From Oscheius tipulae (Eukaryota; Nematoda; Chromadorea; Rhabditida; Rhabditidae): a stretch of 64,000 nucleotides of DNA. Below the pieces are notes generated by a model. It saw only the letters and a list, made by a program, of their open reading frames with translations. It was not told the DNA's origin and made no database searches. The translations under genes and the position numbers were made by a program. Of this stretch, positions 49,380 through 61,818 are shown piece by piece (the stretch's first letter is position 1; each line of letters opens with the position of its first letter). The stretch spans positions 5,332,001 through 5,396,000 of the forward strand of contig JASJZH010000006.1 in NCBI GenBank assembly GCA_037178975.1, given 5' to 3'.

Positions 49380-51350
49380 TCAAGGGGTGAATTTTAACTT
49401 TCTATACCTGGGTCTAATGTCGACCCGAAGCCGATTTCTCACCATTGGAGCTATTAACGTCAGAACATTCTCTTCAACCGCACGACAGATTGAATTGGAT
49501 AAGACCATGGAAAAGTTCAACTGTGACCTCCTTGTTGTATCGGAAGCTAGAGTTACAGGAAAAGGATTTTTCATATTCCAACTGTTTGTTGACCTCAAAA
49601 TGCATTAGCCAATTCAGCTATCAATTCATATACAATTGTACATGCGTATACAGAAACGCTTGCTTCGAATGCTGGCATCACATTTCCAAAATGAAATGGA
49701 TAAGCGACCATACCAAGACCTTATGGCCTGAGGACATTTTTTCAAGGGAAATCCTCTGAAGGAATACAAAAATGCTTGCCCTTTAGCGCCGGACGGATTA
49801 CAGCAGGACATTGCTAATAGGAAGGAAGAGAAAATAAAAACAGCTATCATTCATAGGAAAGGAACTAAAAAAGCAATAAGTTCCACGGCTCACAACAAGA
49901 CAATGTTGATGATGAAGGATCCAGCAACAGGTAGTAAGTCAAGCGCCACCTGTAGGCTGGTGAAACAATACTACGACAATCTGTCCCGACGTTCAATTCT
50001 ACTGAATCTCTACATACGTCCGTCAGATGAGCCGTTGCCCCCTTTCACGTTGAAGGAATCTCGATACGTTCTCAAATGTATGAAGTTAGGACACTCCCTA
50101 GGCCCCGATTTCTCTTCCTGACATGTTGAGTCTGGCATCGGAACAACTTTCTCCAGTAGTTGTTGCTTTACTCAATGGCATTGTGAATAAAACAGATACA
50201 TAAAGAAAGAAGTTCTAAAGAAATTGAAAATTTTCGACTTATATCGCTACTATCTACTGTCTTGAAGGCGTGCACAAAAGTCATTTTGATGAGGATGTAA
50301 AAGAATCTCGATGGGTTCGAAGACTATAATCAAAGCGGCTTTCGCAAGGGTTTTTCAACGATTGATCATGTTCATGCGGCCAAGCAAATAGCTGAAAAAT
50401 GCACAGAGTATTCAACTCCTATCTACTTTGCATTTGTCGACTTTTGCAAGTCTATCAACGGCTGACAAGTCTATCAACCTTTGATTCTATTGACTGGAAT
50501 GCAGTCTGGAGCCCACTGTCATTGGCTGGAGTCAAAAATGAATTAGTGATTATGCTACAACGAATATACGAATTTTCGAATTTTCGAACATATACGTTAT
50601 TGTCAACAAGGAAAAAGAAGATGTGGACTTCCGGATAATTTGCTCAATCACCTGGGAAGAATGAAATAAAAGTTGATGGAAGACGGCTGACAAGTCTATC
50701 AACGACACGAAGACGATTCTTCTTACGAACTGTACTACAACAAGGACACCTATCTCAATCAATCGGCTGAACTTTGCATTTAAAAATGAAGCGAAATACC
50801 TCAGGGTCTCCATTGGACCACTATAAGGAGTTCGGTTGCGCTGTCAGAAGAGGATAGTTGGCATGGAAAGTAGTTAAAAGGAAAATGGAGCGAAGAATGC
50901 TAAAGATTACAAGAAAAAATCAATGGAGTAACGATAGAGTGAGAAATATTACCAAAGTCAAAAACTGGGTGAAAGTGGCTGGCTGACTGGAACTTGTCTG
51001 GGCTCACAGGATAACGAAGATGTCTCAGGATAGATGGACACGTGCTACTACAACTTGGATCCCTTACAGCAGAAGAAGACTTAGAGGGCAAGCACCGCCA
51101 GAATGGAGGGACTTCTTAAAGGAAAGCTTCGATGCTGGTCGAATGCCTCTAGTGAAGATTGGAAACGAGACATTGACCATCATAGAGAATTCTACGATTT
51201 GGAACAAAATACATAAACGTGGTCAACTACCTGAGAGCAAAGATATGCTCTATTTTAGGTACAACGAGTCTACGTTCCGCTGTTTTACATCGAAGTCTCT
51301 GATACATACTTCTTTATCCCCCATGAAAAAGTTTACGTATTCATGACTGG
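49380..51350 (+). mobile_element. decayed RTE/CR1-like LINE
   Basis: Pieces of a non-LTR retrotransposon lie in order with frameshifts and stops. The endonuclease start reads RFLTIGAINVRTFSSTARQI and CDLLVVSEARV. A linker carries ATCRLVKQYYDNLSRRS and PLPPFTLKESRYVLKCMKLG. Reverse-transcriptase fragments include QSGFRKGFSTIDHVHAAKQI followed by YFAFVDF, DSIDWNAVWSPLSLAGVKNE, and the C-terminal SQDRWTRATTTWI and RRRLRGQAPPEWRDFLKE. No intact domain remains, so it is inactive. It is bracketed by the 3' end of the acyl-CoA synthetase gene and a second, diverged copy of that same 3' end (51477-51597). Its orientation matches the synthetase. Confidence 0.75.
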
Positions 51351-51476
51351 GTATTATTTGAGACTACTATGTAGGATCAGAGACACTTAGAGGACAGAAG
51401 CCTGTTTTTTGCTTTTTAGCTGCTGAAACTGTTTGCCTGAAACAATTGACAACCAAGTGGTAACCCCAAAAAAACG

Positions 51477-51597
51477 TCAGTCCAAATTGTAAACTCTGTT
51501 TTGCCAGCCTTTCTACTATTTTCGCAGACAATGTATCCTCAGTAACAATAAGCTGAGAGTAATGCATTCGGAAACAATAGCTTTATTTGGGAAGTCT
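51477..51597 (+). pseudogene. diverged second copy of the acyl-CoA synthetase 3' end
   Basis: Resembles 49217-49325 over about 110 bp: the last codons CAGTCCAAATTGTAA (QSKL-stop), the block CCAG(T/C)CTTTCTACTATTTT, AACAATAA and TTTATTTG(A/G)GAAGTC. It contains the terminal codons and the 3' untranslated sequence but no further exons, so it cannot make protein. Confidence 0.8.
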
Positions 51598-51734
51598 AAC
51601 AAAATCTAACAGAAAGACTAACATCGATGTGGGAAAAGAACCCGCTGAATGCCCTTCATAAAAGACACCCGTTCACTTGATAGGATATCGTAGAGGCCCC
51701 AAATACACAGGTAAAAATAAAATATGTTGGATAA

Positions 51735-54529
51735 TTATGAAGCAGCTTCTATATTGTCGCACGATTCCACATCGTCAAATACTTCTTCACAAGCCAAAGC
51801 AGCTACAGGCTCCTCATCGGGAGTCATCCCGGGACGAACCTTGTTGAAATCGCTGAAATGTTGTATTTGACAAGAAATTGAGCTGCTTACTAGATTTCAT
51901 TGGATTCAGATTGAGGTCGAGGCGGACTGCCCATATCAAACTTTTTTGCCGACAATTTCAGCGTTAATTCTTGGTCGGGCATTTCGGGGTTAGCAGTCGA
52001 TATTGTTCTGGCTCTAGGACCACTGCTCCTGAAATAGTTGCTGATGGAATCCAGAACCAATACGAAGGAAAAACATGCGGAAAGTGTTTTGGACAGATTG
52101 GTGCTAGTGCTATCTCTCACTTAGTATTGTAACCTCTGTCCCTGAATGAAGAATTTCTTGACTTTGAGTTCAGCCATTCCGACAACGTGGCAGGGGTTCT
52201 GCTGAAGCATGCTCCAGTTGAATACATCACATTAAAGCTTCAAACAAACCTTCTCCTACATTCGACCACCGCATTCGCTTTGCAGTAGCCGTGAACTGCG
52301 AGACCGCAGTCTTTACATTTCCATCCTTGTCGAATTAGTCCCCAGAGCTGAAGTATAATTTTGCTGGAAACGATTAAAAAGATACCAATTTTCCACAATG
52401 ACTGCAAGAAGTAGGTGTGAGGAAAGTGGTCTCATGGAAGTCGTGCTTGAATCCCATTCGGAATGCGACCAGGTCATTATTTGCCTTGACGAAATAGGTC
52501 TTCATTTCTTCTTTGGAGATCTGGCCATCCCTCGAAAAGGGTTATTAGAAGCCGCAAACAGTCGGGTTACCTGTCAAGGTCGATATTGGTGAAAGGGTCT
52601 ATGAACGGAAAATTGCCGGAAATTTGGCAGAACTCGGCGCGGCTGATATACCCGTCTCTGTCGTGATCGTAGTGTTTGAACACCTAACAAGCATCTTTTG
52701 CATTGTTCAGAACTTTCTTACCGCTTCGACCATCGCCGTCACATGGGTTTTCACAGTTTCTGGATCAGGCACTGATGAGACGCCGGAAGCCCACTCAGCA
52801 AATACGACTGGTCTCGATGGGGATTCAAACTAAAAGAGCTAATTAAGTTTCCTAATTGCAGAGCGCTTACCCCAATAAATGTACGGGGCTCCCGCCTCAA
52901 CGACAGCTCGTAAATATCATCCTCGTTATATCTTATATCCAAAGAGACACGCAACGTATTGATGAGATCCAAATTCGAGTCTGGCAACTTCAAGGGACGG
53001 TGCTGGTAAACCAGAAAGTTCGAGAGAATCCTAGCCAGTCTGAATAATCTGCAAAAACTTATTGGAGGTTGTTACAATAATAACTTACTGTCGCGTAGTC
53101 AAAGCACCGGTTTTGTCGTAATCTGTGCAACAGTTGAGAGCAACGAGATCTTTTAAATGTACACCTCTAAAAGGGTTCTTTGTAAAATAAATAGCAACTT
53201 ACATAATGGGCATTCTAAAAGTGTTCTCCGCAGCCGCCAGAACTTTTCTGTACTCTCCAAAGTTGCTATCTATTGAGAGGAGTTGGGATAGGCGATTAAG
53301 GTTGTTTTTAGTTTGTGAAGGAAGAGATCCCATGGTTTTTGAGAGTCGGGAAATGTTGCTGTGTGTGATTCCTCCAACTACGGCCATCAGCGTGTTGAAG
53401 TTGTTCAGCTCAAGTAGATACTGAACTTAAACAAGAAAAAGGGGTGGCTGGGAATTCTACCGTCCCAACGTCTACAAATTTCCGTAAGATTTCGGCACGA
53501 TCCTTCGGCGTCGCCTTGCTCAAAATCATGCATTGCACCCAATTTGTCAGATTCTAAAAAATAGTTTTTTTGGTGGCCCTCATGCTATTTCTCACGTTGA
53601 AAACGGATATGGATCTCTCAAGATGGGGCGTAGACGAGAGACATCCCGTCTTGACGTATCTTTTGAGCTCAGCAATCTGAGAGTCATTAGTCTGGAATGA
53701 GACTATCAACTCACAGATATCCTACTGAGCAACTTGAAATCAATATGGCTTAATGACGTACAAATATCCTCCGGACTCCATTGTTCAAAACTCAAGCTGA
53801 TTTGGCGGGCTACCGGATGTCGAACGGAGGCAGTTCTCAGCCAAGCATAGGATGGTCTGAATTGTATACAGATAAGCTGTCTGCAACTACTTACAGATCG
53901 CTAACATCTAACTTCACTCGGATTTCTTCAGCCACACCTTCTGCCAGATTTCGTAGTCTGAAAGGCCAGTAATTCTCCCGAGCCCATTGATTTACCTGAC
54001 TACGAGCGAGCAGAGCTGTGGCTGCCCATCAAAGTGCATTGGAAAAAGGTCGATCCAAGCAGCAACCGCCAGACAAACTTTCGTTTTTGTGGCATCATCC
54101 TTTGTCTCCTGAAACGCTTGTTTCTTTGGTAAGTTAGTGTGCTTGAACAGAGGTTTGATTGAGCTTTTGCAGCTTTTCCAGACTGCATCAAACTGAAGAG
54201 GACTTGATTGGGAACTTTCTCGTGAAACATTGCTTTGGCTATGTTCCCTCAGTTTATGCAATTGAGAATTGTTTGCAGCATAGCCATCAGTAGCTAGGAT
54301 TGTTTGAAAACAAACCTGTAACATAGCAACGAAATGTGCAAGAAGCTGTGTGCTGTCTAGAAGCCATTGATGAGCAGTGAAGAGACAGGCTGCTACTTCC
54401 GGACATAGTTCGGTCGGATTATCTGAAAATAATCTCTTTGTACAAGTGTCGACAGTAGAATCTGTTGCAGTGTGCCTCGAACAATTGAGTCTGACCTTGC
54501 AACTGAGGGCAAATGACCAAACCCGTCAT
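51735..54529 (-). CDS. rgef-1: RasGRP / RGEF-1 diacylglycerol- and Ca-regulated Ras/Rap exchange factor
   Basis: Catalyses GDP release from Ras or Rap at membranes on diacylglycerol signals, typically in neurons. Seventeen exons (54496-54529, 54316-54422, 53996-54108, 53895-53957, 53715-53856, 53596-53676, 53461-53553, 53203-53420, 53089-53166, 52871-53039, 52722-52829, 52571-52683, 52386-52530, 52250-52347, 52121-52201, 51891-52028, 51735-51852) give 632 residues. Domain order is that of RasGRP: REM (about 12-90, FTAHQWLLDSTQLLAHFVAM), CDC25/RasGEF (about 120-345, LNNFNTLMAVVGGITHSNIS, IIGVHLKDLVALNCCTDYDK), two canonical EF hands (DHDRDGYISRAE, DLDRDGQISKEE), and a C1 domain whose H-C-C-C-C-H-C-C spacing is exact (HDFHETTF...TSCSHCGKLLWG...WKCKDCGLAVHGYC). 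The start is the weakest part: a 207-nt stop-free segment (54109-54315) may be intron or exon, and the chosen first exon is tentative. Confidence 0.88.
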
Positions 54530-55411
54530 GATCTCTTTTCTATGTCTGTCTTTCTTTTTCCATGAATCACAGACCATTTTATTCTAACTGAAGGGTACGG
54601 CCTCCTCGAGAACGGAATAGTGACTGCCAAAATTTTCTCTTATGTAAAATCGATCAGTTAATCTCGTGACTGATGAGAGACTTCAGACGGCGGGGGCAGG
54701 CCGTAAAACAGCCACATTCATTGTATGGTTCTTCATGAATTTCAATAAGACAATTGATTTGCATTTCTTGATGGAAAACGGGCAGCGGAAACAATGACGA
54801 GGGTGTGTATCAAAAAGGGGATTTTGTGAGCAAATATAGATACACGTGGAATCCGTTTTTGGAAAATGTTTGCAAATGTCCACCTTACTCGAAGTCAATA
54901 TGGTCACATTCCGTTGAAAGTATTAGTAGGATTGCATGTTGTGTGAATACCGGCACTAGTCCGATTTGTGGCCAACGCTATAATTCTCAGTCAAACAGGT
55001 GCAGAAGCGTATCTGGGTTACACACTTTTTGTCTCGTGAGAACTCCCGTAAAGACCACCTAGTCATGGGAATTTGTATTTTTGCATGCGTGAGAGAGGGA
55101 ATAGCACCTACCAAATGCCTGCACTGCTTCCTCCACGAGCTGTTGCGAGCGTAGCGGGCGATCATCCACCGCTGACCCACTCATCGGCTTCTAGACTCGG
55201 TGGAGATGGTACGGTAGATGACCGGAAAGACACCACGTCATCCTGGTTCTCCAGGCTAGAATCGATGCGAGGCTGGTCGTCCGAGAAGCGCGCAAGGGAT
55301 CGATGGCAAGCTCCGCCTACTTTTGGCACCATGCCAAAGCTTTGCTACCAGCTTTGGAATTTTTGATAATTTGTTGTTCTCGGCATGTTAAGAGTTGCCA
55401 TTCTAGCGTAC
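54530..55411. other. Intergenic stretch between RasGRP and EHBP-1
   Basis: About 0.9 kb between two minus-strand genes, so it holds the upstream region of the RasGRP gene. Stop-free frames at 54683-55366 on both strands have no conserved content. Possible alternative 5' exons of the RasGRP gene could lie here. Confidence 0.5.
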
Positions 55412-58400
55412 TCAACCCGTTCCCGAGGAGGAGTCACCGGAAATAGCCCGCAATTCATTGAGTGCGAGGGCGTTGGCAGACGGCGGAGTTCCTTCCATAA
55501 TAAAATCATGCAGATTTTCTGAAATTTTCAAACAAACACGACATTGAGGTATCTTATTTACATCTAACTGAAAAGCTATGAGCAACTTTTTGGAATTCTT
55601 AATAGATTGAACACAAAATAGACTATAAAAGACAATTTGAGGGCGAATCAAATTCTAATAGCTGAAGCAGTCTGCTTCTTTACTGGGTGGGAGAAGCACC
55701 AAGGAGTTTACAAAATGACCGGTTAATAACGGCAAAAATGTCCGTTTGTACAACAATTTACACAGGAGACGGACTAGGGGAATAGCTATGACAACGAGAG
55801 AAGAAGAAAGAAAATGGAATCAGCCTCGAAGCCAGGTCATGATCCGTTTACTGGCTGACAGAGGCTCGTCGCTTCCTCTGATAAAGTTACCGGCCCTTTC
55901 CAACGTCAAACTCTTCATCCGTTCTTCATCCTCGATTCTGAAACGATCGTTGAGGGCACTGACTATGATTGATTGAAGCTGTTTCCCATCTGTTTCTAGA
56001 AACTTTTGCGGCGGTGCTCTGTTTCTACTTAGAAGTTAAACCAGACAAATAGGCACAGTAAGTGAAAGAAAAAAATGGGACAAAATTAAATGGTGCTCAT
56101 TGAGAAAACTAGTTCTGAGAAAAGAAAGCGTCTCGAGTGCCACCCAAGTTCCAAAAAAAGCCTCTAACGAGATTGGATTCTACCGCGAGCTGTAGATTAG
56201 GAACGCCTCTCGTTCAATTAACTTTGATTAAAAGAGTCTGGCCTGGGAACAACAACTCACTGCTGAGATTCAGTCTCAAAAAGCTCTTGAATGAGACGGT
56301 TCTTCTCATCGATGGCCGCAAGGTACTCGTTCATGACACGATCCGTTTCAGCTTTCTCTTCGGAGGATTTCATGAAAGCTAAAATGACCGTTTATGAAAA
56401 ACGCAGCGATGTTTACAGTCGCTATCGTATGTGGTCTTCGTGATCTCGTTCAACTTTTTGTTCAATCGGTCAATATCTCCTATAATCGTCCTGATCTTCT
56501 CAATGATGTTATAGTAGTTCTGTTTAGCAACCAATGAATTCTTCTCGTTTGTGAGGTCGACACTAGTATTAACGAGGTGTGCCTCCTCCTCACTTTCCTT
56601 CTCTGAAAATGTCTTGCTTGAAAAATATAGGATAATATCTAACCGGCTTCGCTGATTTTTTGCGTGATAGCTGCAGATTGTTGGGAAATATCTGCCAGTC
56701 TGTCGACTATTTTTGCTAGTTCAGCGGAACAGCCCTCGATATCATCGACGTCTTTCTGAAAAATCACCTACAGTAGGAATAGTCTCAGTAGTCTTACCTC
56801 CCACTGCGAGTTTTTCACTTTTCTGGTCAATGTGTTGGTCGCCGAGCTGCTAAGATTCGGTTGAGAACCTCTAAGAGGGTCAGATACCTTAAATTTGGTA
56901 TGAAACCATGTTCATTATTTCATGAAAGCAGGCGTCAACTAAACTTACACCATAATGAGCAGCAATCTGAGATATACTATCTCGAAGTTCTTGGCCGCGC
57001 ATGCTGCCAAATCGCTTGACTCCACTCCAAGAGGGAACACCAACGGCTACACGCTGCTGCAACAACACAATCACAAGACAACAACAAAATATTTGAGCAA
57101 GACACTTTAAAAGGGAATGAGCTTACCATAAGTTGCTCCCCCATTTGTTGAGTACCACGACTGATTGCTGGCAAGATTGGCGTACTGTTTTGATCTGAAA
57201 ATGATTGCCTGTTTTAGTAAAACCTAAAAATACAAAAGTCTGCAAATCATACATTCTTTCCTCTGTAGAACAGGAGATGGATCTCGTTTCCGGAAGGATT
57301 GTAGGGTTACGGAGGGTCGCACAAGCTCTAAACACACAATCTAGTCACGCATCACAACATGATAAATAACAGAAACAGAAGCGTTAGCAAAAACAGCAGG
57401 CTGGTTACGTACCAATTCGTCGGAGATCAGTCTGTGATCCAGTCAGGGAAGAACGGTCTGGTCGATTCCATGATGTTGGAGTAGCTAGGAGTCACAATAG
57501 TATTACAATCGCACCGCAGCAAAGCGACAGAGCATGCAAGAAAGTTAAAGAGGACTACCTTGAGATGTTGAGGAGGAGGTGATCTGAATAGTAGCACCAT
57601 CCGTCATGGCTGCTTCGATCATCCTCTTTGCTTCTTGTCTCCTCCTCTCCGCTTCAGGATCCTGAGTGATTGCTATTATTCTCATTGTTCCGATGCACAC
57701 ATACCGGGGTAGTCATCGCTGAGGCAGGTGTAATTGGATTCTGTAACATCTGACGTGCCTTCTTCTGGTAGTCAGTGTTCCTTGTAGAGGATCGCGCCCT
57801 ACTGTTCCTCGGAGTCTCAAACCTAGTGAATTCCGACTCTTCTGAGGCGAAACTTGACAACTCGGGTCTTTCAGTATCCTAGATGTGCTTTGGTTAAGAA
57901 TTAAATAATTTCAATACCTCAACATTGGTGTAGTCCACTGCCGCTTCAGCTTCACGTTGTTCCTTGATCCTGTTAAACTCGTCGATGACCAGCTGTTCGG
58001 ACTTTGTGACCGGTAGCAAATTGTGCTCCCAATTTTCATTACCAGTATCCGGGGTCGGCAAGTCGCTAGCTCCTTCAAGTACCCGTTTCACTCTGAAAAC
58101 AACTCAGTTGAGTAAAAAAAAACATGTCAAACCTGCTGAGCAAGCGCTGAATGGTTTGCGAGTCCGGTGTAAGAATGAGACTCTCGTCGGGAATATCAGT
58201 AACTCCGAGAAGAGCACATGCATCGAACGCTTTCCTGATATTGTCTTTTCGTCCATTGAAGGTCTCGGAGATGTCTAAGTTGGCATAGACAAGAAGATCA
58301 GGCCGGTACGCATGAATGATAGCAGAAAGGGCCATTCCATTGCGCCAGCTTTTGCTAAAACAATGGAGTTGAATCAATAGGGTACCAGTACTCACTTAAA

Positions 58401-59982
58401 GTCATTGATTTTGACTCCATCGTATCCCTGGGTTACGCGTTGTGTCCAATTGAGTAATCCTTCGCCTTCTTTGGTTTCAGGAGCCCGATCACGTGATGGT
58501 GCCCTAGGAGAGTGAGATCTTCTAAACAAACCAGATTTGAATCTGTTAACAACTAGAATTTACGTCGATCTGGGAGAAACCACTTCCTGCGTCGTCAAAT
58601 GAGCGGGAAGAGCTGATGGAACTGGCTGTGACTTCTCATTGACCTGTACAAAACTTTTGGAAGCACCATAAGAGCTACCTCAAAGACTCTTTCTACAGTA
58701 ATATCAACAGGACGAGGTTTTGCAACAGCATCAGCTGTATCTTCCCCTGTGGACGCTCTCTGAACTCTCCATGCTGGTCGAACTGAAACACAGCAAAATT
58801 GAAGATGCTCTATAAAAACCTACCAAGAGCGATGCTCTCCTCAGCTGATTTTTTCGGTTGCACCAAATGTCGTTCTTCACTCTTATGTCGGATTGTGAAG
58901 TGGTCATCTGGCTCTGGTCTAATTTTGACAGGTGTAGGAGCAACTAAAAACTCTTGATACAATTTGTGTAGCCAATGCTTCGTTGCACAAGATAATAAAA
59001 GCATATCATTGACAAGTCACATAGAGTTTTTGGCTGCGCAGTTTTTGAACTATATACACAGGAATAGAAGACATACCTGGAGTTGGGATTTTAGCTGGAT
59101 GAGATTCGTCATCTTCTTTCTTAGATGTATAGTCGCCGATGGAGGTTGTAATCTTATTGATTTCTCTGGCAACAGCTGAAACTTTTTTGTTAGAGAACAA
59201 TTTTCACGGCTGTTGCCTGGATCTATTGCTTTCCGCAGCTCTTCTTCAAAGTTATCGACACTTTGTTCACGGGTACCAGGAACGCCGACCGACGCTGTCG
59301 AAGCATTGCTGCCGACGTCAAAACTAAAAGAACCAGACCTAATTCGAAAAACGAGGAATACCTGAGTTTCCGGTCAGCTGTGATCCGTTCACATCCAAGT
59401 AGAAAGACAATCGAAGCTTGTTTGAGGCTCGGAACAAGTTGTCGCAGTTTGAGCTTCAGTTGAGAGCGATGGTCGTCTGTTTCGGTCACAAACAACCTAA
59501 CATTTATAGGTACTGCGGCAATCGGCTTTCTTCGCTTCTCACTGACATCTTCTACGACAACTGTCCATTCCTGAATAATTAGGCTTATTTCCAATCAGTA
59601 GGGTCATCGGAAAGACCCAAAAATAAAAAATAAAAATACTGACCTTGTCGTCGTAGTGTTCATCATTGGGACCACGGTAGAGGGTTGTGATTATGTGAAC
59701 AGGTTCGGAAAACTGCTCTGGCCATACCAAGACGCACTGTTCTGGTTTGTTGAAGGATTGCTCCCACTGCCTTTCCTTCGTCACAATTCTCCGATTCCTA
59801 AAACGGAATGACATGTTGAAAGTAATGAAAAAGTAGTACCTGTGTTGGAAGCTGACGAGGATTTTGGATGGTGGTGGTGCATCGGGCTCCATACAGAGCA
59901 ACAGTTCCTGCACATTGACCTTGAAAACATATTTACAGGCATTTTTCTTGCCTCGTCTGAGCCGTCGTATTGCAGAGGCCAT
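55412..59982 (-). CDS. ehbp-1: EH-domain-binding protein 1 (NT-C2, CH and bMERB domains)
   Basis: Links Rab8/Rab10-type GTPases and EHD/RME-1 proteins to actin during endocytic recycling and secretion. Twenty-three exons running from 59840-59982 to 55412-55518 join in frame to 955 residues. The NT-C2 domain fills the first ~170 residues (RRGKKNACKYVFKVNVQELL, PPSKILVSFQHRNRRIV, EQCVLVWPEQFSEPVHIITT). A Ser/Pro linker follows, then a calponin-homology domain (about 347-448: EGLLNWTQRVTQGYDGVKIN, WRNGMALSAIIHAYRPDLL, NIRKAFDACALLGV). A basic, Arg-rich linker (ERRRQEAKRMIEAAM) leads to a C-terminal coiled-coil bMERB domain (about 735-915: YYNIIEKIRTIIGDIDRLNK, RVMNEYLAAIDEKNRLIQEL) that binds Rab. 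The protein ends GDSSSGTG. The intron at 59176-59216 probably starts GC. The first ATG lies shortly after an acceptor-like TTTTCAG. The final exon choice (EN LHDFIMEG) is the least certain junction. Confidence 0.92.
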
Positions 59983-60654
59983 TCTAGAGCATCGGCTGAA
60001 AATAATGAGATAATTTGAGGATGCGCAAGCAGCCAACGAGGTTGAAAAAAATCGATTGAAAGTAATTAGAGCGGTCTGTCAGATCAATTTTAGCCACCAG
60101 TTGTCACACGCCTATGATTCTGCAGATTGTTTTAATAATGGAAAATCTCAGTTTTATCGAAAACGAAAAAGACTGTTTTGGAAAGAATCATTAGCTATAG
60201 GTCGACAATTGTTGTGTACAAGGCGCGAGAGTGAGGAGGTCGTGAACAAGTGTTTTCCGCGCGACGCCGCACCTCAGATGTCTTTTCAAACTTTGGACTT
60301 CTTTCTTCCTCGCTTTCCCCTCGAAAAGACGCTGGAATTTTTTTTGTCCTTATTGGTCAATCTGCTTCTGTTAATCTTCTTTACACTTTTTGGCGCCAGT
60401 ATTTATTTTTCTCAATTTACAAACTTTAAAAGAAAGAAAGCAAGTGTGTTTTAATGGAAACCATTAGCTTTTTCTTCCACTTTACTATTCATAAGAAATG
60501 GGCTTTTTGACCATTAGGTGGTTTGCGACCTTCTGCGCCCTCCTCTTGCGCCATACTTTCTCTTCTCTGTTATTTGTCCATTCGGAACGGTTTCTCTGCG
60601 CAGATCTACTCCTTTATGCCATACCTGTCCGAATACTTTCCAAGTATTTTTCAG
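59983..60654. promoter_or_regulatory. shared upstream region of EHBP-1 and LRPAP1
   Basis: About 670 bp between divergent start codons. An open plus-strand frame (60056-60454) with a hydrophobic segment (LSLLVNLLLLIFFTLFGASI) occurs here; without splice sites, homology or context it is more likely chance than a gene. Pyrimidine runs precede the LRPAP1 start. Confidence 0.45.
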
Positions 60655-61818
60655 ATGAAGTTGTTTCTATCACTCTCTTTGCTTGCTCTCGTTTATGGTC
60701 AGAAAAAGTACAAGTCGGAGAAGATCAATTACATTTATGATAAGGCACTACAACATATTGAAGACCAGCAGAGAATGAATCGTCTCGAGGTGCGCCGTTG
60801 TTCACTACAAAACGTTCAATTTTAGAGAGACTTAAGCAAATATGACAAAATTTACATAGATACAAAGCAAGAATTTGCCGGTGTGAAGTTCAGCACTCTG
60901 AGTAAGGAACTTGGGAAAATTGACCTGAAACTGATACAAATGTTGGAACAACATGGACTCCAGAAGACCATTCAAGCGTTCCGCGAGGTGATCCAGTTTG
61001 TCAGTCAGCAGTCTGGTTCAGAAAATCAAGCATGGAGATGAATATGTAGCCTCCAAGGATGAATTCAACGCTGGCGAGGTGGGCTTCAGCGACTCTGGTC
61101 TTCAACAGCTGTGGACCGCGGCTCAAACGAATCAGTTCAGTAACAGCGAATTGAAAGGTGGGTAGAAGGTACTAACTTCAGCTGTTTTTGGTCAGAATTG
61201 TTCCACGAGTTGAAAGAAGCCGAGAAGCTGATGGATGAACATCACCATGCCAAGCAAGCTCTGAACAAGGTTGGTCACCCTGATAATGGCATTCATTTAG
61301 TTATAGGTTCCTGTAGAAAACGATGTCCACTTTGATCACGAAGATGATGTGAAAAATATTAACGACAAGCAGAAAAACGTAAAAGATGCCCACAAGAAGC
61401 TGGATAGTCATCTGGAACGCATTTACACCATGATCAAGGGTGAGAATAGAAGTATCTTTGAGTCGGACAAAGTCAGGAAAATGTGGAAAATGGTTAGAAT
61501 CTCTGTTGATTGTGATAACGGCGTTCTAGGCGCAAGCCAACACTAAGTTCTCTGAAGACGATCTCAAACTTCTTAAAGAAGAGCTGACCCATTTTGACAA
61601 GCAGATTAAAAAGCTGGACCATCACAAATCGCTGCAGATGGACAACAAGGACGCCAAGAAGTCGACATTGGAGCATATTGAAACTGTTGAGCTCGAAGCC
61701 AAGACTGAAAAGATGAACAGGTAGTATCATCCTTTATTTTTCAGTTTCAGTTTCATTCAGAAAGATGAGAAAGATCGAAAAGTACCTTGAGACCAAGATT
61801 CAGCACCAGGAACTCTAA
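60655..61818 (+). CDS. LRPAP1: LDL-receptor-associated protein (RAP/LRPAP1), ER chaperone
   Basis: Resident chaperone of the endoplasmic reticulum that binds newly made LDL-receptor-family proteins and stops early ligand binding. Exons 60655-60789, 60826-60987, 61022-61157, 61196-61269, 61307-61492, 61530-61720 and 61761-61818 give 313 residues, near the family length. It has a signal peptide (MKLFLSLSLLALVYG, then QKKYKSEKIN), three helical RAP repeats rich in His/Lys/Glu (LEQHGLQKTIQAFREKI; GLQQLWTAAQTNQFSNSELK; VRKMWKMAQANTKFSEDDLK then EELTHFDKQIKKLDHH), and the C-terminus HQEL, an HNEL/KDEL-type ER-retrieval signal. The third repeat (domain 3) is the best conserved and normally carries the main receptor-binding lysines. 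The ATG immediately follows TTTTTCAG, so the message is probably trans-spliced there. The second gene on this strand starts 375 bp downstream. Confidence 0.9.

Noticed and set aside
54109-54315. Treating this stretch as part of the RasGRP coding sequence
   Set aside because: It is open in frame, but the REM domain reads continuously when it is removed (FVAMLQ to ETKDDATK) and its ends look like splice sites; kept as a possible alternative form only.
60056-60454. 132-residue ORF with a hydrophobic segment
   Set aside because: It sits in the divergent promoter between EHBP-1 and LRPAP1, has no splice or homology support, and the hydrophobic run comes from a T-rich stretch.
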